From Chryseobacterium daecheongense (GTDB lineage Bacteria; Bacteroidota; Bacteroidia; Flavobacteriales; Weeksellaceae), in assembly GCF_003729955.1 (NCBI RefSeq), contig NZ_RJTX01000001.1, positions 372,001 through 436,000 on the forward strand: a stretch of 64,000 bases of DNA, read 5' to 3'. Of this stretch, positions 25,569-32,313 are shown one piece after another. The notes beneath the pieces were generated by a model, which saw nothing but the letters and a program-made list of their open reading frames with translations, searched no databases and had not been told where the DNA came from. A program made the position numbers and the translations under genes. Within the stretch, counting starts at the first letter, position 1. Every line of letters starts with the position of its first letter.

Positions 25569-26033
25569 ATGAAAAAAAGTGCGGGCATATTGCTATTCAA
25601 GCGAGATAAAGATAAAGTATGGTATTTCCTCGTTCATTCCGGAGGTCCATTCTGGAAAAATAAAGATTTGGGAGCCTGGTCTGTTCCAAAAGGAGAAATC
25701 ATGGATGGTGAAGATGCTTTAGAACGGGCAAAAATAGAATTTCAGGAAGAAACAGGGCAAACTGTTGAAGGTGAATTTATCCCATTGTCGTCCATACAGC
25801 AGAAAGGAGGGAAAATTGTTCATGCATGGGCGGTAGAAGGAGATATTGATCTCGGTTCACTGAGCAGTAACACCTTTGATCTCGAATGGCCTCCTAAATC
25901 AGGTAAAATAATTAAAGTTCCGGAAGTAGACCAATGGGAATGGTTTACCTTTCAAGAAGCCAGAACTAAGATCAATTCTGCCCAAATAGCATTCCTGCTT
26001 GAAGTTCAAAAGAGACTGGAAATCAATAAATAA
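25569..26033 (+). CDS. NUDIX hydrolase
   Basis: A 154-residue nucleoside-diphosphate-linked hydrolase. The NUDIX box runs from GEIMDGEDALERAKIEFQEE to TGQ (about 41-63; G-x5-E-x7-RE-type with FQEETG at the end). The family member closest in style hydrolyses diadenosine polyphosphates or is annotated as a general house-cleaning enzyme; the substrate is unknown. The start follows the AraC gene by 25 nt, so it may be co-transcribed. Confidence 0.88.
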   Translation: MKKSAGILLFKRDKDKVWYFLVHSGGPFWKNKDLGAWSVPKGEIMDGEDALERAKIEFQEETGQTVEGEFIPLSSIQQKGGKIVHAWAVEGDIDLGSLSSNTFDLEWPPKSGKIIKVPEVDQWEWFTFQEARTKINSAQIAFLLEVQKRLEINK

Positions 26034-26071
26034 TATTATTTTTATTGGTAAAGATTGTTTTTTAAATACAT

Positions 26072-26079
26072 TATATTTG
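26072..26079 (+). promoter_or_regulatory. Candidate -7 box for the lmo0937-like gene
   Basis: TATATTTG matches TANNTTTG, 56 nt before the ATG. Two TTG triplets upstream are 14 and 24 nt away, neither ideal. Confidence 0.4.
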
Positions 26080-26111
26080 ATTAAAAGGCATAAAATATGC
26101 ATGTATTGTAA

Positions 26112-26306
<195 letters not shown>

Positions 26307-26309
26307 ATT

Positions 26310-26342
26310 AAATCCCGCTTTTTGAGCGGGATTTAATTTTTA
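26310..26342 (+). terminator. Terminator after lmo0937-like gene
   Basis: A 9-bp perfect stem (AAATCCCGC / GCGGGATTT) with a 7-nt loop and a T-rich tail. Confidence 0.9.
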
Positions 26343-26386
26343 ATGATAGTTAAAATATTTCAAATACAAACCTCTACTATGTCATT

Positions 26387-26491
26387 ATGCTACAGTGGAA
26401 TATGTGAAAAATTGACAGCATTTCTGCAAAAATTTCATACTCAGTCCAGTGGTATTTTTTTTGCTGTAATACTAGAAAAGCCGGCCGGCTT
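26387..26491 (+). promoter_or_regulatory. hsp20 control region with sigma-54-like promoter
   Basis: GG at 26451-26452 and GC at 26463-26464 are separated by exactly 10 nt within TGGTAT-N5-TTGCTG, the -24/-12 pattern of sigma-54. A related sequence (ACAGTGGAATA against CCAGTGGTATT) lies 55 bp upstream as a direct repeat. TTGACA at 26412-26417 with 17 nt to TCATAC is a weak alternative. AAGCCGGCCGGCTT at 26478-26491 is a perfect 14-bp palindrome near the expected start site. Confidence 0.35.
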
Positions 26492-26535
26492 AGATGTTCT
26501 TTAAATTTTTGTTTAACTAAATAAAAGAGGTTATT

Positions 26536-26982
26536 ATGAATCTAGCAAAAAGGAATTGGAATTTTCCATTAATTCCCTCAATGTTCGAGGATGTTTTTAA
26601 CCGAGAGCTTTTAAATTGGGGAAACAACAATTATTCGTCGACCAGTACAACAGTACCGTCAGTGAATATTAAAGAAACAGGTGATGCCTATGAAGTAGAA
26701 GTGGCAGCACCGGGAATGGAAAAGAATGATTTTAAAGTTACCCTTGATGGTAATCTTTTAACTATTTCTTCTTCCAAAGAAGATCAAAGAGAAGAACAGA
26801 ACGACAATTACACAAGGAGAGAATTTAGCTATCAATCCTTCCAAAGAAGCTTCCAGCTTCCAAAAGATGTGGTGGATCAGGAAAACATCAATGCCAGATA
26901 TGAAAATGGCTTGCTACGTCTGACCATCCCTAAGAAGGAAGAAGCTAAAAAGAAAGAACCTCGTCTAATTGAGATTTCTTAA
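26536..26982 (+). CDS. Hsp20/alpha-crystallin small heat-shock protein
   Basis: ATP-independent holdase of 148 residues. The alpha-crystallin domain covers about 38-140, with the conserved APGMEKNDFKVTLDGNLLTI at about 54-73 and the ARYENGLLRLTIPK strand at about 119-132 containing the family G-x-L. A short N-terminal arm (1-35) and a charged tail follow the family plan. RBS-like AAAGAGG lies about 8 nt before the ATG. It is a single gene with its own upstream control region and terminator. Confidence 0.95.
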   Translation: MNLAKRNWNFPLIPSMFEDVFNRELLNWGNNNYSSTSTTVPSVNIKETGDAYEVEVAAPGMEKNDFKVTLDGNLLTISSSKEDQREEQNDNYTRREFSYQSFQRSFQLPKDVVDQENINARYENGLLRLTIPKKEEAKKKEPRLIEIS

Positions 26983-26986
26983 TAAA

Positions 26987-27015
26987 ATAAAGCCACCTAA
27001 GGTGGCTTTATTTTT
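26987..27015 (+). terminator. Terminator after hsp20
   Basis: A 9-10-bp stem (AAAGCCACC / GGTGGCTTT) with TAA loop and T-rich tail. Confidence 0.9.
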
Positions 27016-27081
27016 ATGTCTAGTGGAACCAACAAATTCCTTTCGCTGTTTGGCAATTTGGCTTGAAAATGAAATCCCCGT

Positions 27082-27129
27082 AATGAAATAATTAACTATC
27101 TTAGTTCAACTTTGAAATGAAATAATTAA
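27082..27129. repeat. Direct 14-bp repeat before CPBP gene
   Basis: AATGAAATAATTAA occurs at 27082-27095 and again at 27116-27129, start-to-start 34 bp, directly before the CPBP start codon. It may be a regulatory repeat or a local duplication. Confidence 0.5.
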
Positions 27130-27131
27130 GA

Positions 27132-27788
27132 ATGGAAAATAAAGGATTAAGAATAATTAAAGATATAGGTGTAATAGCCTTCTTACTACTTTTTCCGCAT
27201 TTTATACCATTGCCTTTTTATTCCTATGCTATTGTTGGGTTTGTTGTCATTTGGTTTATTTTACGGAAAGAGGGTAACACATTTCGTGATATAGGACTTT
27301 CTAAAAAAGGAATTACTCTAAGAGCATTTGTAATAGGTCTAGTTTCAGCTTTAGTCTGGGTAGGATTTATGCAGCTCCTGTATATTCCGGTAATAAAATC
27401 CTTATTTACTGTTCCTGATTATACAGAATATAATTTTATCAGGGGCGACATTTCAAAGCTGATAATGACAATTATCGCTGCGTGGCTTATAGGTGGATTT
27501 TATGAAGAAGTTGTATTTAGGGGATATATTCAGAACACATTAGAAAAAAAGCTTTTAAAAAGTTCCACTGCCCTTATGAGTATAATCATTACAAGTGTAT
27601 TATTTGGATTTTATCATTGGCAGCAGGATGTTTTTGGAGTAATCGCTGCCATTTTAGGAGGTTTTTTTTGGAGCAACCTATATAAGAAATTCAATAATAA
27701 TCTTTGGATATCTATTTTTTCCCATGCAATTTTCGACACTATTACATTGGTGCTTATTTATACTGGCAAATTTGGAAATCTGTATTAA
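27132..27788 (+). CDS. CPBP-family intramembrane protease (Abi-like)
   Basis: A 218-residue membrane protein of the CAAX-processing/bacteriocin-processing family. Motif 1 is EEVVFRGY (about 131-138) with the Glu-Glu pair, motif 2 is FGFYHW (His about 161), and motif 3 is SHAIFDT (His about 198). Around six or seven helices are visible. Substrates of most bacterial members are unknown; some protect against self-made bacteriocins. Stands alone beside an accessory region. Confidence 0.87.
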   Translation: MENKGLRIIKDIGVIAFLLLFPHFIPLPFYSYAIVGFVVIWFILRKEGNTFRDIGLSKKGITLRAFVIGLVSALVWVGFMQLLYIPVIKSLFTVPDYTEYNFIRGDISKLIMTIIAAWLIGGFYEEVVFRGYIQNTLEKKLLKSSTALMSIIITSVLFGFYHWQQDVFGVIAAILGGFFWSNLYKKFNNNLWISIFSHAIFDTITLVLIYTGKFGNLY

Positions 27789-27898
27789 TATACCATCCCA
27801 GCTTTATAATAAAATATCCTATAATCAATATATGCTAAGCTTCGCTTCATTTCTTGGTATCGAAAGTTGAAATAGAACGAAAGTATCGAACTTAGGTA

Positions 27899-28564
27899 TT
27901 ATTTTATCCAGCCCAGATAAATAGAAACAGGCATTATTGCCAGAGTTGAAGGTATTATTATTGCAAAGCTATAAGACAATTTTAAAATCAAAGGATTATA
28001 TTTTTTATGATTAATCCCTATTGAACGGAATGCACTTTGAAAGCCATGCAACAAATGCCAACTGAGTGACAAACATCCTATAAGGTAAATCGCTACTTCA
28101 ATTGGACTCTGAAATTTTTCGATGATCATTTCATATAAAGGCAGTTCTTCTCCATATTGAAATTGGTGGATCCGGTTAGGAATCCAAAAATTTTGTGTGT
28201 GAATAATTAAAAATAGCAGAATCAAAGTGCCGAGTAAAGTCATGCTTTTGCTATACCATTTTACATCTGGTGTATTATCCTTATAAAAATATTGAATCGA
28301 TCTGGCTTTCCTGTTCTTTCTCCAAAGAATAAGACCCTGTACGATATGAATGATGAAACCAAAGATGAGAACAATTTCAATAGTTCGGATAATAGGATTT
28401 GTAGCCATAAAATGTGCCCCAATGGTAAATGTCTTACCTTTATCATTATAGAAAATCAGTGCATTTACTGACGCATGCACAATGAGAAAACTGATTAGGA
28501 ATAAACCGCTTAATGCCATTAGGATTTTCCTGCCTATTGAACTTGTAAATGTATTTTTTAACAT
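27899..28564 (-). CDS. Orphan SdhC-like cytochrome b subunit
   Basis: A 221-residue protein of the single-subunit (b558-type) succinate dehydrogenase / fumarate reductase anchor family with five helices. Candidate heme His residues lie in helices 1-4 (LIVHAS, IHIVQG, LIIHTQNFW, WHLLHGF). The opening SSIGRKILMALSG is family-typical. The ATG at 28564 is used, since the in-frame codon three earlier is a TTG. No sdhA or sdhB is adjacent; a normal sdhCAB set is expected elsewhere, so this looks like an extra copy. Function outside the complex is unknown. Confidence 0.87.
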   Translation of the reverse strand: MLKNTFTSSIGRKILMALSGLFLISFLIVHASVNALIFYNDKGKTFTIGAHFMATNPIIRTIEIVLIFGFIIHIVQGLILWRKNRKARSIQYFYKDNTPDVKWYSKSMTLLGTLILLFLIIHTQNFWIPNRIHQFQYGEELPLYEMIIEKFQSPIEVAIYLIGCLSLSWHLLHGFQSAFRSIGINHKKYNPLILKLSYSFAIIIPSTLAIMPVSIYLGWIK

Positions 28565-28652
28565 GGTGATCAATTTTATAATATGATAGTATTGTTTTGG
28601 CTTGCGTCAAAGTCCCAACTGGGGCACAGAATTTTTTTACCTTTAATCAATA

Positions 28653-29408
28653 TCAACGTCTGTTTTCGGGTTTGGCGATCCATGACAAATATTCGGTAGT
28701 TCCTAAAAACACAGGATTTTCAGGAGTAAGTGTCATTTTTTGTAGTATTGCCCCTGAATAGGGTGCATTAATGTCAGTTTCAACTTCCAAAGATTTTTGA
28801 GTTGACAGGATATATTGTTTTATCCATTCATCTATTTGAAATCGTTCAGGTCCGCCTATTTCAAGAATTTTATTGGCAGGTTTTTCTGTGGTTATCTTGG
28901 CAAGAAATGCTGCAACATCAGCACTCGCAATAGGTTGAATATATGCATCCGAAAGTTTTACCTTTCCATCTTCTGAAGTACTTGTTGCAACAATACCGCC
29001 TGCAAACTCAAAAAATTGGGTAGCATGTACAATGGTAAAAGGCACACCGGATTCTCTAATTAAATTCTCTTGAACTTGCTTGGCGCGGAAATAACCGCTT
29101 TCCTGTAATTTATCTGTACCAACAACAGACAAAGCAATGTGATGTTGTACACCAGCTCTCTTTTCTGCTGGAAGTAAATTTTGATTTGAGGTTTTGAAGA
29201 AATTCATTACTGGTTCATCATCAAATGATGGTGAGTTGGAAACATCAATAACAACACTCGCATTTTTAAGAGCCTCTTCAAGTCCCTCTCCGGTTATAGT
29301 GTTTACACCCGTATTAGGTGATGCAGCAATTACTTCATGTTCCTTCTTTAAGATATTTACTACCTGGCTGCCGATAAGTCCAGTACCTCCAATGATTACA
29401 ATTTTCAT
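28653..29408 (-). CDS. NmrA-like NAD(P)-binding protein
   Basis: A 251-residue atypical short-chain dehydrogenase. The cofactor loop GGTGLIGSQV is at about 7-16; the usual YxxxK is replaced by YFRAKQVQE (about 122-130), which keeps the spacing Tyr-x-x-x-Lys. Such proteins act as redox sensors or quinone/flavin reductases. The gene is divergent from a SnoaL-like gene, and a 24-bp palindrome lies between them, which suggests joint control. Confidence 0.85.
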   Translation of the reverse strand: MKIVIIGGTGLIGSQVVNILKKEHEVIAASPNTGVNTITGEGLEEALKNASVVIDVSNSPSFDDEPVMNFFKTSNQNLLPAEKRAGVQHHIALSVVGTDKLQESGYFRAKQVQENLIRESGVPFTIVHATQFFEFAGGIVATSTSEDGKVKLSDAYIQPIASADVAAFLAKITTEKPANKILEIGGPERFQIDEWIKQYILSTQKSLEVETDINAPYSGAILQKMTLTPENPVFLGTTEYLSWIAKPENRR

Positions 29409-29463
29409 TATGATTTTTGTTTATAGTTGTTAATGGAACAAAATTGAAAATAAAAAAAACATT

Positions 29464-29487
29464 AAAACTTAAACTGGTTTAAGTTTT
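29464..29487. promoter_or_regulatory. 24-bp palindrome between divergent genes
   Basis: AAAACTTAAAC-TG-GTTTAAGTTTT has perfect 11-bp arms. It lies 56 bp before the NmrA-like start codon and 77 bp before the SnoaL-like ATG, the place expected for a dimeric repressor or activator site. No T-run follows on either strand beyond the arms themselves, so a terminator is unlikely. Confidence 0.55.
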
Positions 29488-29563
29488 TAAAAAAGCACTA
29501 TATCCATCTTTGCATAGTAATAGTCATCGAGGCTATTTTGAATTATTTTCTAAAAATTTAAAG

Positions 29564-29938
29564 ATGGACAGTAAAAAATTAATTGAACTAACAAAACAAC
29601 TTATTTATGAGGCGACACATTTTAATGTTCCTTATGTAATGCAAATTTATGCAGACAATTTACTCATTGTCAAAGTCGATAAAGATGGAGTAGTAGATAC
29701 TATGAACAAGGAACAGCTTGTGAGTTTTGTTCGTGGGAATAGTGAAGCCAAAGCTACACCGTTTTCCACTAAAGCTGACTTTCATTATGCTGTGTGTGAT
29801 GGAAATATGGGAATGATTGTGATGACCCGCGATCTGGAATTAAATGGAAAATCAGACCCTAAATTCTTTACTCTGATCTGGGAATATTCATCTGGAAGAT
29901 GGCAGGTGGTCAAAGAATCTTGTGTTGAACTTAATTAA
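29564..29938 (+). CDS. SnoaL-like / NTF2-fold protein
   Basis: A 124-residue single-domain protein of the NTF2-like (DUF4440/SnoaL) type: an N-terminal helix pair (LIELTKQLIYEATHFN) then strands ending FTLIWEYSSGRWQVVKESC. No signal peptide is present. The function cannot be named because the fold is used for many purposes. The ATG at 29564 is chosen, since the earlier in-frame ATG at 29510 overlaps the probable promoter. It is divergent from an NmrA-like gene. Confidence 0.72.
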   Translation: MDSKKLIELTKQLIYEATHFNVPYVMQIYADNLLIVKVDKDGVVDTMNKEQLVSFVRGNSEAKATPFSTKADFHYAVCDGNMGMIVMTRDLELNGKSDPKFFTLIWEYSSGRWQVVKESCVELN

Positions 29939-29964
29939 GTTAAGATTGCTCTTTCAAATGTCCG

Positions 29965-30007
29965 TTCTTAAGCCAGTACAATCTTGCATTGGCTTAAGAA
30001 TGTTTTT
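29965..30007 (+). terminator. Terminator-like hairpin after SnoaL-like gene
   Basis: An 11-bp perfect stem (TTCTTAAGCCA / TGGCTTAAGAA) with a 14-nt loop and a modest T-rich tail, 27 nt after the stop. Confidence 0.7.
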
Positions 30008-30105
30008 ATCTTAATCAAATTTTATTGGGACATGGATTTTTTATTAATTGGTAGAGGTGTCAAGTATTTCTTTTTGCTGTTTTTCTCAATTTTGTCCTAT
30101 AAAAT

Positions 30106-30281
30106 TTATTTAATTCCATACACATTTTTAATTTCCTTTTTTGTTCTTTCATCAGCTAACTCGAATCCGAATCCTTTACTCTGACTTCCCAAAACCCGAT
30201 ACTCATATTAAGTCCATAAAATCTGTCGATAAGTTCGTTACAGTAATTATTAATTTTTTCATTTGAATCTTTAATATTTTG
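30106..30281 (-). pseudogene. Frameshifted coding remnant next to tRNA-Arg
   Basis: On the minus strand one frame reads IKDSNEKINNYCNELIDRF then YGLNMSIGF and soon stops; a second frame opens at the same point and reads VLGSQSKGFGFELADERTK then KEIKNVYGIK to a stop. Joined by a single shift, the two give one plausible protein C-terminus. I do not recognise the family. It could be chance, but the amino-acid composition is protein-like and it lies just downstream of a tRNA gene. Confidence 0.3.
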
Positions 30282-30302
30282 CTAAAGTATATACTTCCTG
30301 CC

Positions 30303-30377
30303 TGGTGGCCCCACCAGGAATCGAACCTGGATCTAAAGTTTAGGAAACTTCTATTCTATCCGTTGAACTATGGGGCC
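30303..30377 (-). tRNA. tRNA-Arg (anticodon CCU)
   Basis: A complete cloverleaf reads on the minus strand: acceptor GGCCCCA pairing with TGGGGCC, D-arm GTTC...GAA, anticodon arm GAAGT-TTCCTAA-ACTTT with CCT at positions 34-36, T-arm CCAGG-TTCGATT-CCTGG, discriminator A and an encoded CCA. It decodes AGG codons. Confidence 0.97.
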
Positions 30378-30404
30378 GAAACAATCAAAGGTATGAAGAA
30401 AAAC

Positions 30405-30438
30405 ATAAAAAAAGAATCTGCTCTTTAGGAGCAGATTC
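30405..30438 (-). terminator. Hairpin terminator, minus strand
   Basis: GAATCTGCTC / GAGCAGATTC (10-bp stem, 5-nt loop) preceded on the plus strand by an A-run, which is a T-run for minus-strand transcripts. It lies between the hydrolase gene and the tRNA. Confidence 0.75.
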
Positions 30439-30477
30439 AATAGATAAAACATCTCATTTTTTTAATTAGACAACAAT

Positions 30478-30515
30478 AAAAAAGCACAGCCGACAATGCT
30501 GTGCTTAAATTTTTA
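30478..30515. terminator. Second hairpin, bidirectional
   Basis: AAGCACAGC / GCTGTGCTT, 9-bp stem with 7-nt loop and A/T runs on both sides. It is 45 bp from the preceding hairpin; the 134 bp up to 30640 show no gene. Confidence 0.75.
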
Positions 30516-30640
30516 TTTCAAATTTAATTGCAATTTCAAAGCTGAAAAAAGCAAAAAATGTTTCCACTTCAGTTTTATTACATAGTAAATGTAGTTATAA
30601 TTTTAATACAAAAGATAAATTAAATGTTAAAATTCACAAG

Positions 30641-30664
30641 TTATCCACAAAAAAATGTGGATAA
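30641..30664. repeat. Inverted pair of perfect DnaA-box sequences
   Basis: TTATCCACA at 30641-30649 and its complement TGTGGATAA at 30656-30664, separated by six A. Both match the E. coli R1 DnaA-box sequence. No T-run follows the stem, so it is a poor terminator for the adjacent minus-strand hydrolase. The flanking 130 bp are very AT-rich. Confidence 0.6.
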
Positions 30665-30666
30665 GT

Positions 30667-31443
30667 CTAAAATTGGATTTCTTTAAGAAAAGTCCAGATA
30701 TAAAAATTCAGTTTCTTTTTTTCTTCAAAACTGCCTTTATCATCCATTTTACCATGATTGATCTGGGTCGGTTGAACAATAATATTATACTTTGTCTGTT
30801 CATTGAGATTAGGGAGTACTCCTTCATCAGCAGGATAGTCGTTGGATCGTAAAGTATAGATTTTAGGGACAGATGTTTTGGGTAAATACATTCTCCGATG
30901 ATCCAGAGTAATAATCTTATATACTTGATCAGGATATTTTGTGGCAAATAAAGCTGTCATATCACCTCCATTGGAGTGTCCAATTAAAGTCAGATGCCCA
31001 TAATCTAACTCAGGTTTCGTTTTTTTGAGCTCATTTAGGACAAAAAGAATGTTCTCTGCCCCTCTTTCCCAGAAAGGCATTCTTACTATCTGCGGTTTTC
31101 CATCTACAGGAATAAGTTCGTCTGTAGGAAGCTCATGCTGAATACTGACTACTAAATATCCTTTGGAAGCCAAATTTTCTGTGAGATAAGAATAGTGGAG
31201 ATAATCTCCGCCTTTATTCTGACCATACCCATGACTGAAAATAACGATTTGCTGATTAGGGATTTTATTCTTTATATCAGGACTATAAAAAGCTACCGGA
31301 ATTTCGCGATTTCTGCTTGCGTCATATAAACGTAAAGTATCCAACTTCACTTTATAATCAGTTAGAGAAGTAGCAATCTTTTTAGAACTACAGCTGAAAG
31401 TCATTAAAAAAATAAAAGTATAAAAAGTCAGTTTAAAAATCAT
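30667..31443 (-). CDS. Alpha/beta-hydrolase lipoprotein
   Basis: A 258-residue predicted lipoprotein (lipobox MTFSC, Cys about 18) with an alpha/beta-hydrolase fold. The nucleophile elbow is GHSNGGD (Ser about 144), the oxyanion-region HGYGQN is at about 71-76, and the final His is likely in INHGKM (about 230). The layout resembles PAF-acetylhydrolase/dienelactone-hydrolase-like esterases that act outside the inner membrane. The substrate is unknown. Confidence 0.83.
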   Translation of the reverse strand: MIFKLTFYTFIFLMTFSCSSKKIATSLTDYKVKLDTLRLYDASRNREIPVAFYSPDIKNKIPNQQIVIFSHGYGQNKGGDYLHYSYLTENLASKGYLVVSIQHELPTDELIPVDGKPQIVRMPFWERGAENILFVLNELKKTKPELDYGHLTLIGHSNGGDMTALFATKYPDQVYKIITLDHRRMYLPKTSVPKIYTLRSNDYPADEGVLPNLNEQTKYNIIVQPTQINHGKMDDKGSFEEKKKLNFYIWTFLKEIQF

Positions 31444-31546
31444 TTTTAAGAGATTAGATGTGGATTCAAAAATAAAATATATCTGGATATGAACATTAAT
31501 TTATATCTTTGATTTATTAAAATCTCTTTACACATACTGTAATTAT

Positions 31547-31589
31547 ATCAGGATCCATTCCTGATTCTAAGATTCAGAATTTCTGAATC
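31547..31589. promoter_or_regulatory. Two palindromes before NmrA-like gene
   Basis: ATCAGGA-N5-TCCTGAT at 31547-31565, then GATTCAGAA-T-TTCTGAATC at 31571-31589, a perfect 9-1-9 palindrome. GATTC-type half sites recur about every 10 bp. The start codon of the next gene is 49 bp downstream, so an operator is the simplest reading. Confidence 0.5.
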
Positions 31590-31637
31590 CATTTTTCTAT
31601 TATTTCAATTCATTCAACTAAGTAAAGAGAAAACAAC

Positions 31638-32276
31638 ATGAAAAAACATCTCGTGGCCGTAATCGGTGGCACAGGAAAGTCGGGGCAGTATTTAGTCCAG
31701 CATCTTGTAAGAAAGGGATATCCCATGAAATTATTAGTCAGAAATCCTGAACATTTCACGCCCGGCAATTCATTGATCAAAATAGTAAAAGGAGATGCCA
31801 GAGACTATAATGCAGTTGATGCTCTGATTAAAGATTGTACTGTAGTCATAAGCACTTTAGGGCAGCCAAAAGGGGAGAAGTCCATATTTAGTGATGCTAC
31901 CGGAAATATGATCAAAGCTATGCATTCAAATGGAATCAAAAGATATATTGTAACTACAGGGTTAAGTGTAAGTACCCCTTTTGATATGAAAAACAAAACT
32001 GTAAAGGCGGCAACAGAGTGGATGTATGAGTATTATCCCGAGACAACTCTTGATAAACAAAAGGAATATGAGCTCCTCACAAAAAGTAATCTGGATTGGA
32101 CATTGGTAAGACTTCCCTTGATCCTACAGACTTTAGAAACGTTTCCAACAGAAGCCAATTTAAATGATTGCAAAGGGGAAAATATAAGCGCTACAGATTT
32201 AGCGGAATTTTTAGTTTCCGAAATTGAGGATGAACATTTCCTGGGCAAGAGTCCTTTTTTATATAATAAAAAGTAA
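31638..32276 (+). CDS. NmrA/BLVRB-like NAD(P)-binding oxidoreductase
   Basis: A 212-residue SDR-like protein. The cofactor loop GGTGKSGQYLV is at about 10-20 and an Arg in LLVRNPEHF (about 35) favours NADPH. The size and the STLGQPKG segment are like biliverdin-reductase-B / YwnB-type proteins; the active substrate is unknown. The RBS-like AGAGAAAACAAC precedes the ATG. Two strong palindromes upstream suggest it is regulated. Confidence 0.83.
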   Translation: MKKHLVAVIGGTGKSGQYLVQHLVRKGYPMKLLVRNPEHFTPGNSLIKIVKGDARDYNAVDALIKDCTVVISTLGQPKGEKSIFSDATGNMIKAMHSNGIKRYIVTTGLSVSTPFDMKNKTVKAATEWMYEYYPETTLDKQKEYELLTKSNLDWTLVRLPLILQTLETFPTEANLNDCKGENISATDLAEFLVSEIEDEHFLGKSPFLYNKK

Positions 32277-32283
32277 AATAAAA

Positions 32284-32310
32284 AACAGAGAGTCAATCTG
32301 GCTCTCTGTT
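32284..32310. terminator. Convergent terminator
   Basis: AACAGAGAG / CTCTCTGTT, 9-bp stem with 9-nt loop. For the minus strand (YheT-like gene) it is followed by T-rich sequence; on the plus strand the T-run is weak. Confidence 0.7.
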
Positions 32311-32313
32311 GTA

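Noticed and set aside
29984..30184. 66-codon plus-strand frame
   Set aside because: Hydrophobic AT-rich shadow with no promoter or RBS; it overlaps a terminator hairpin and the minus-strand remnant.
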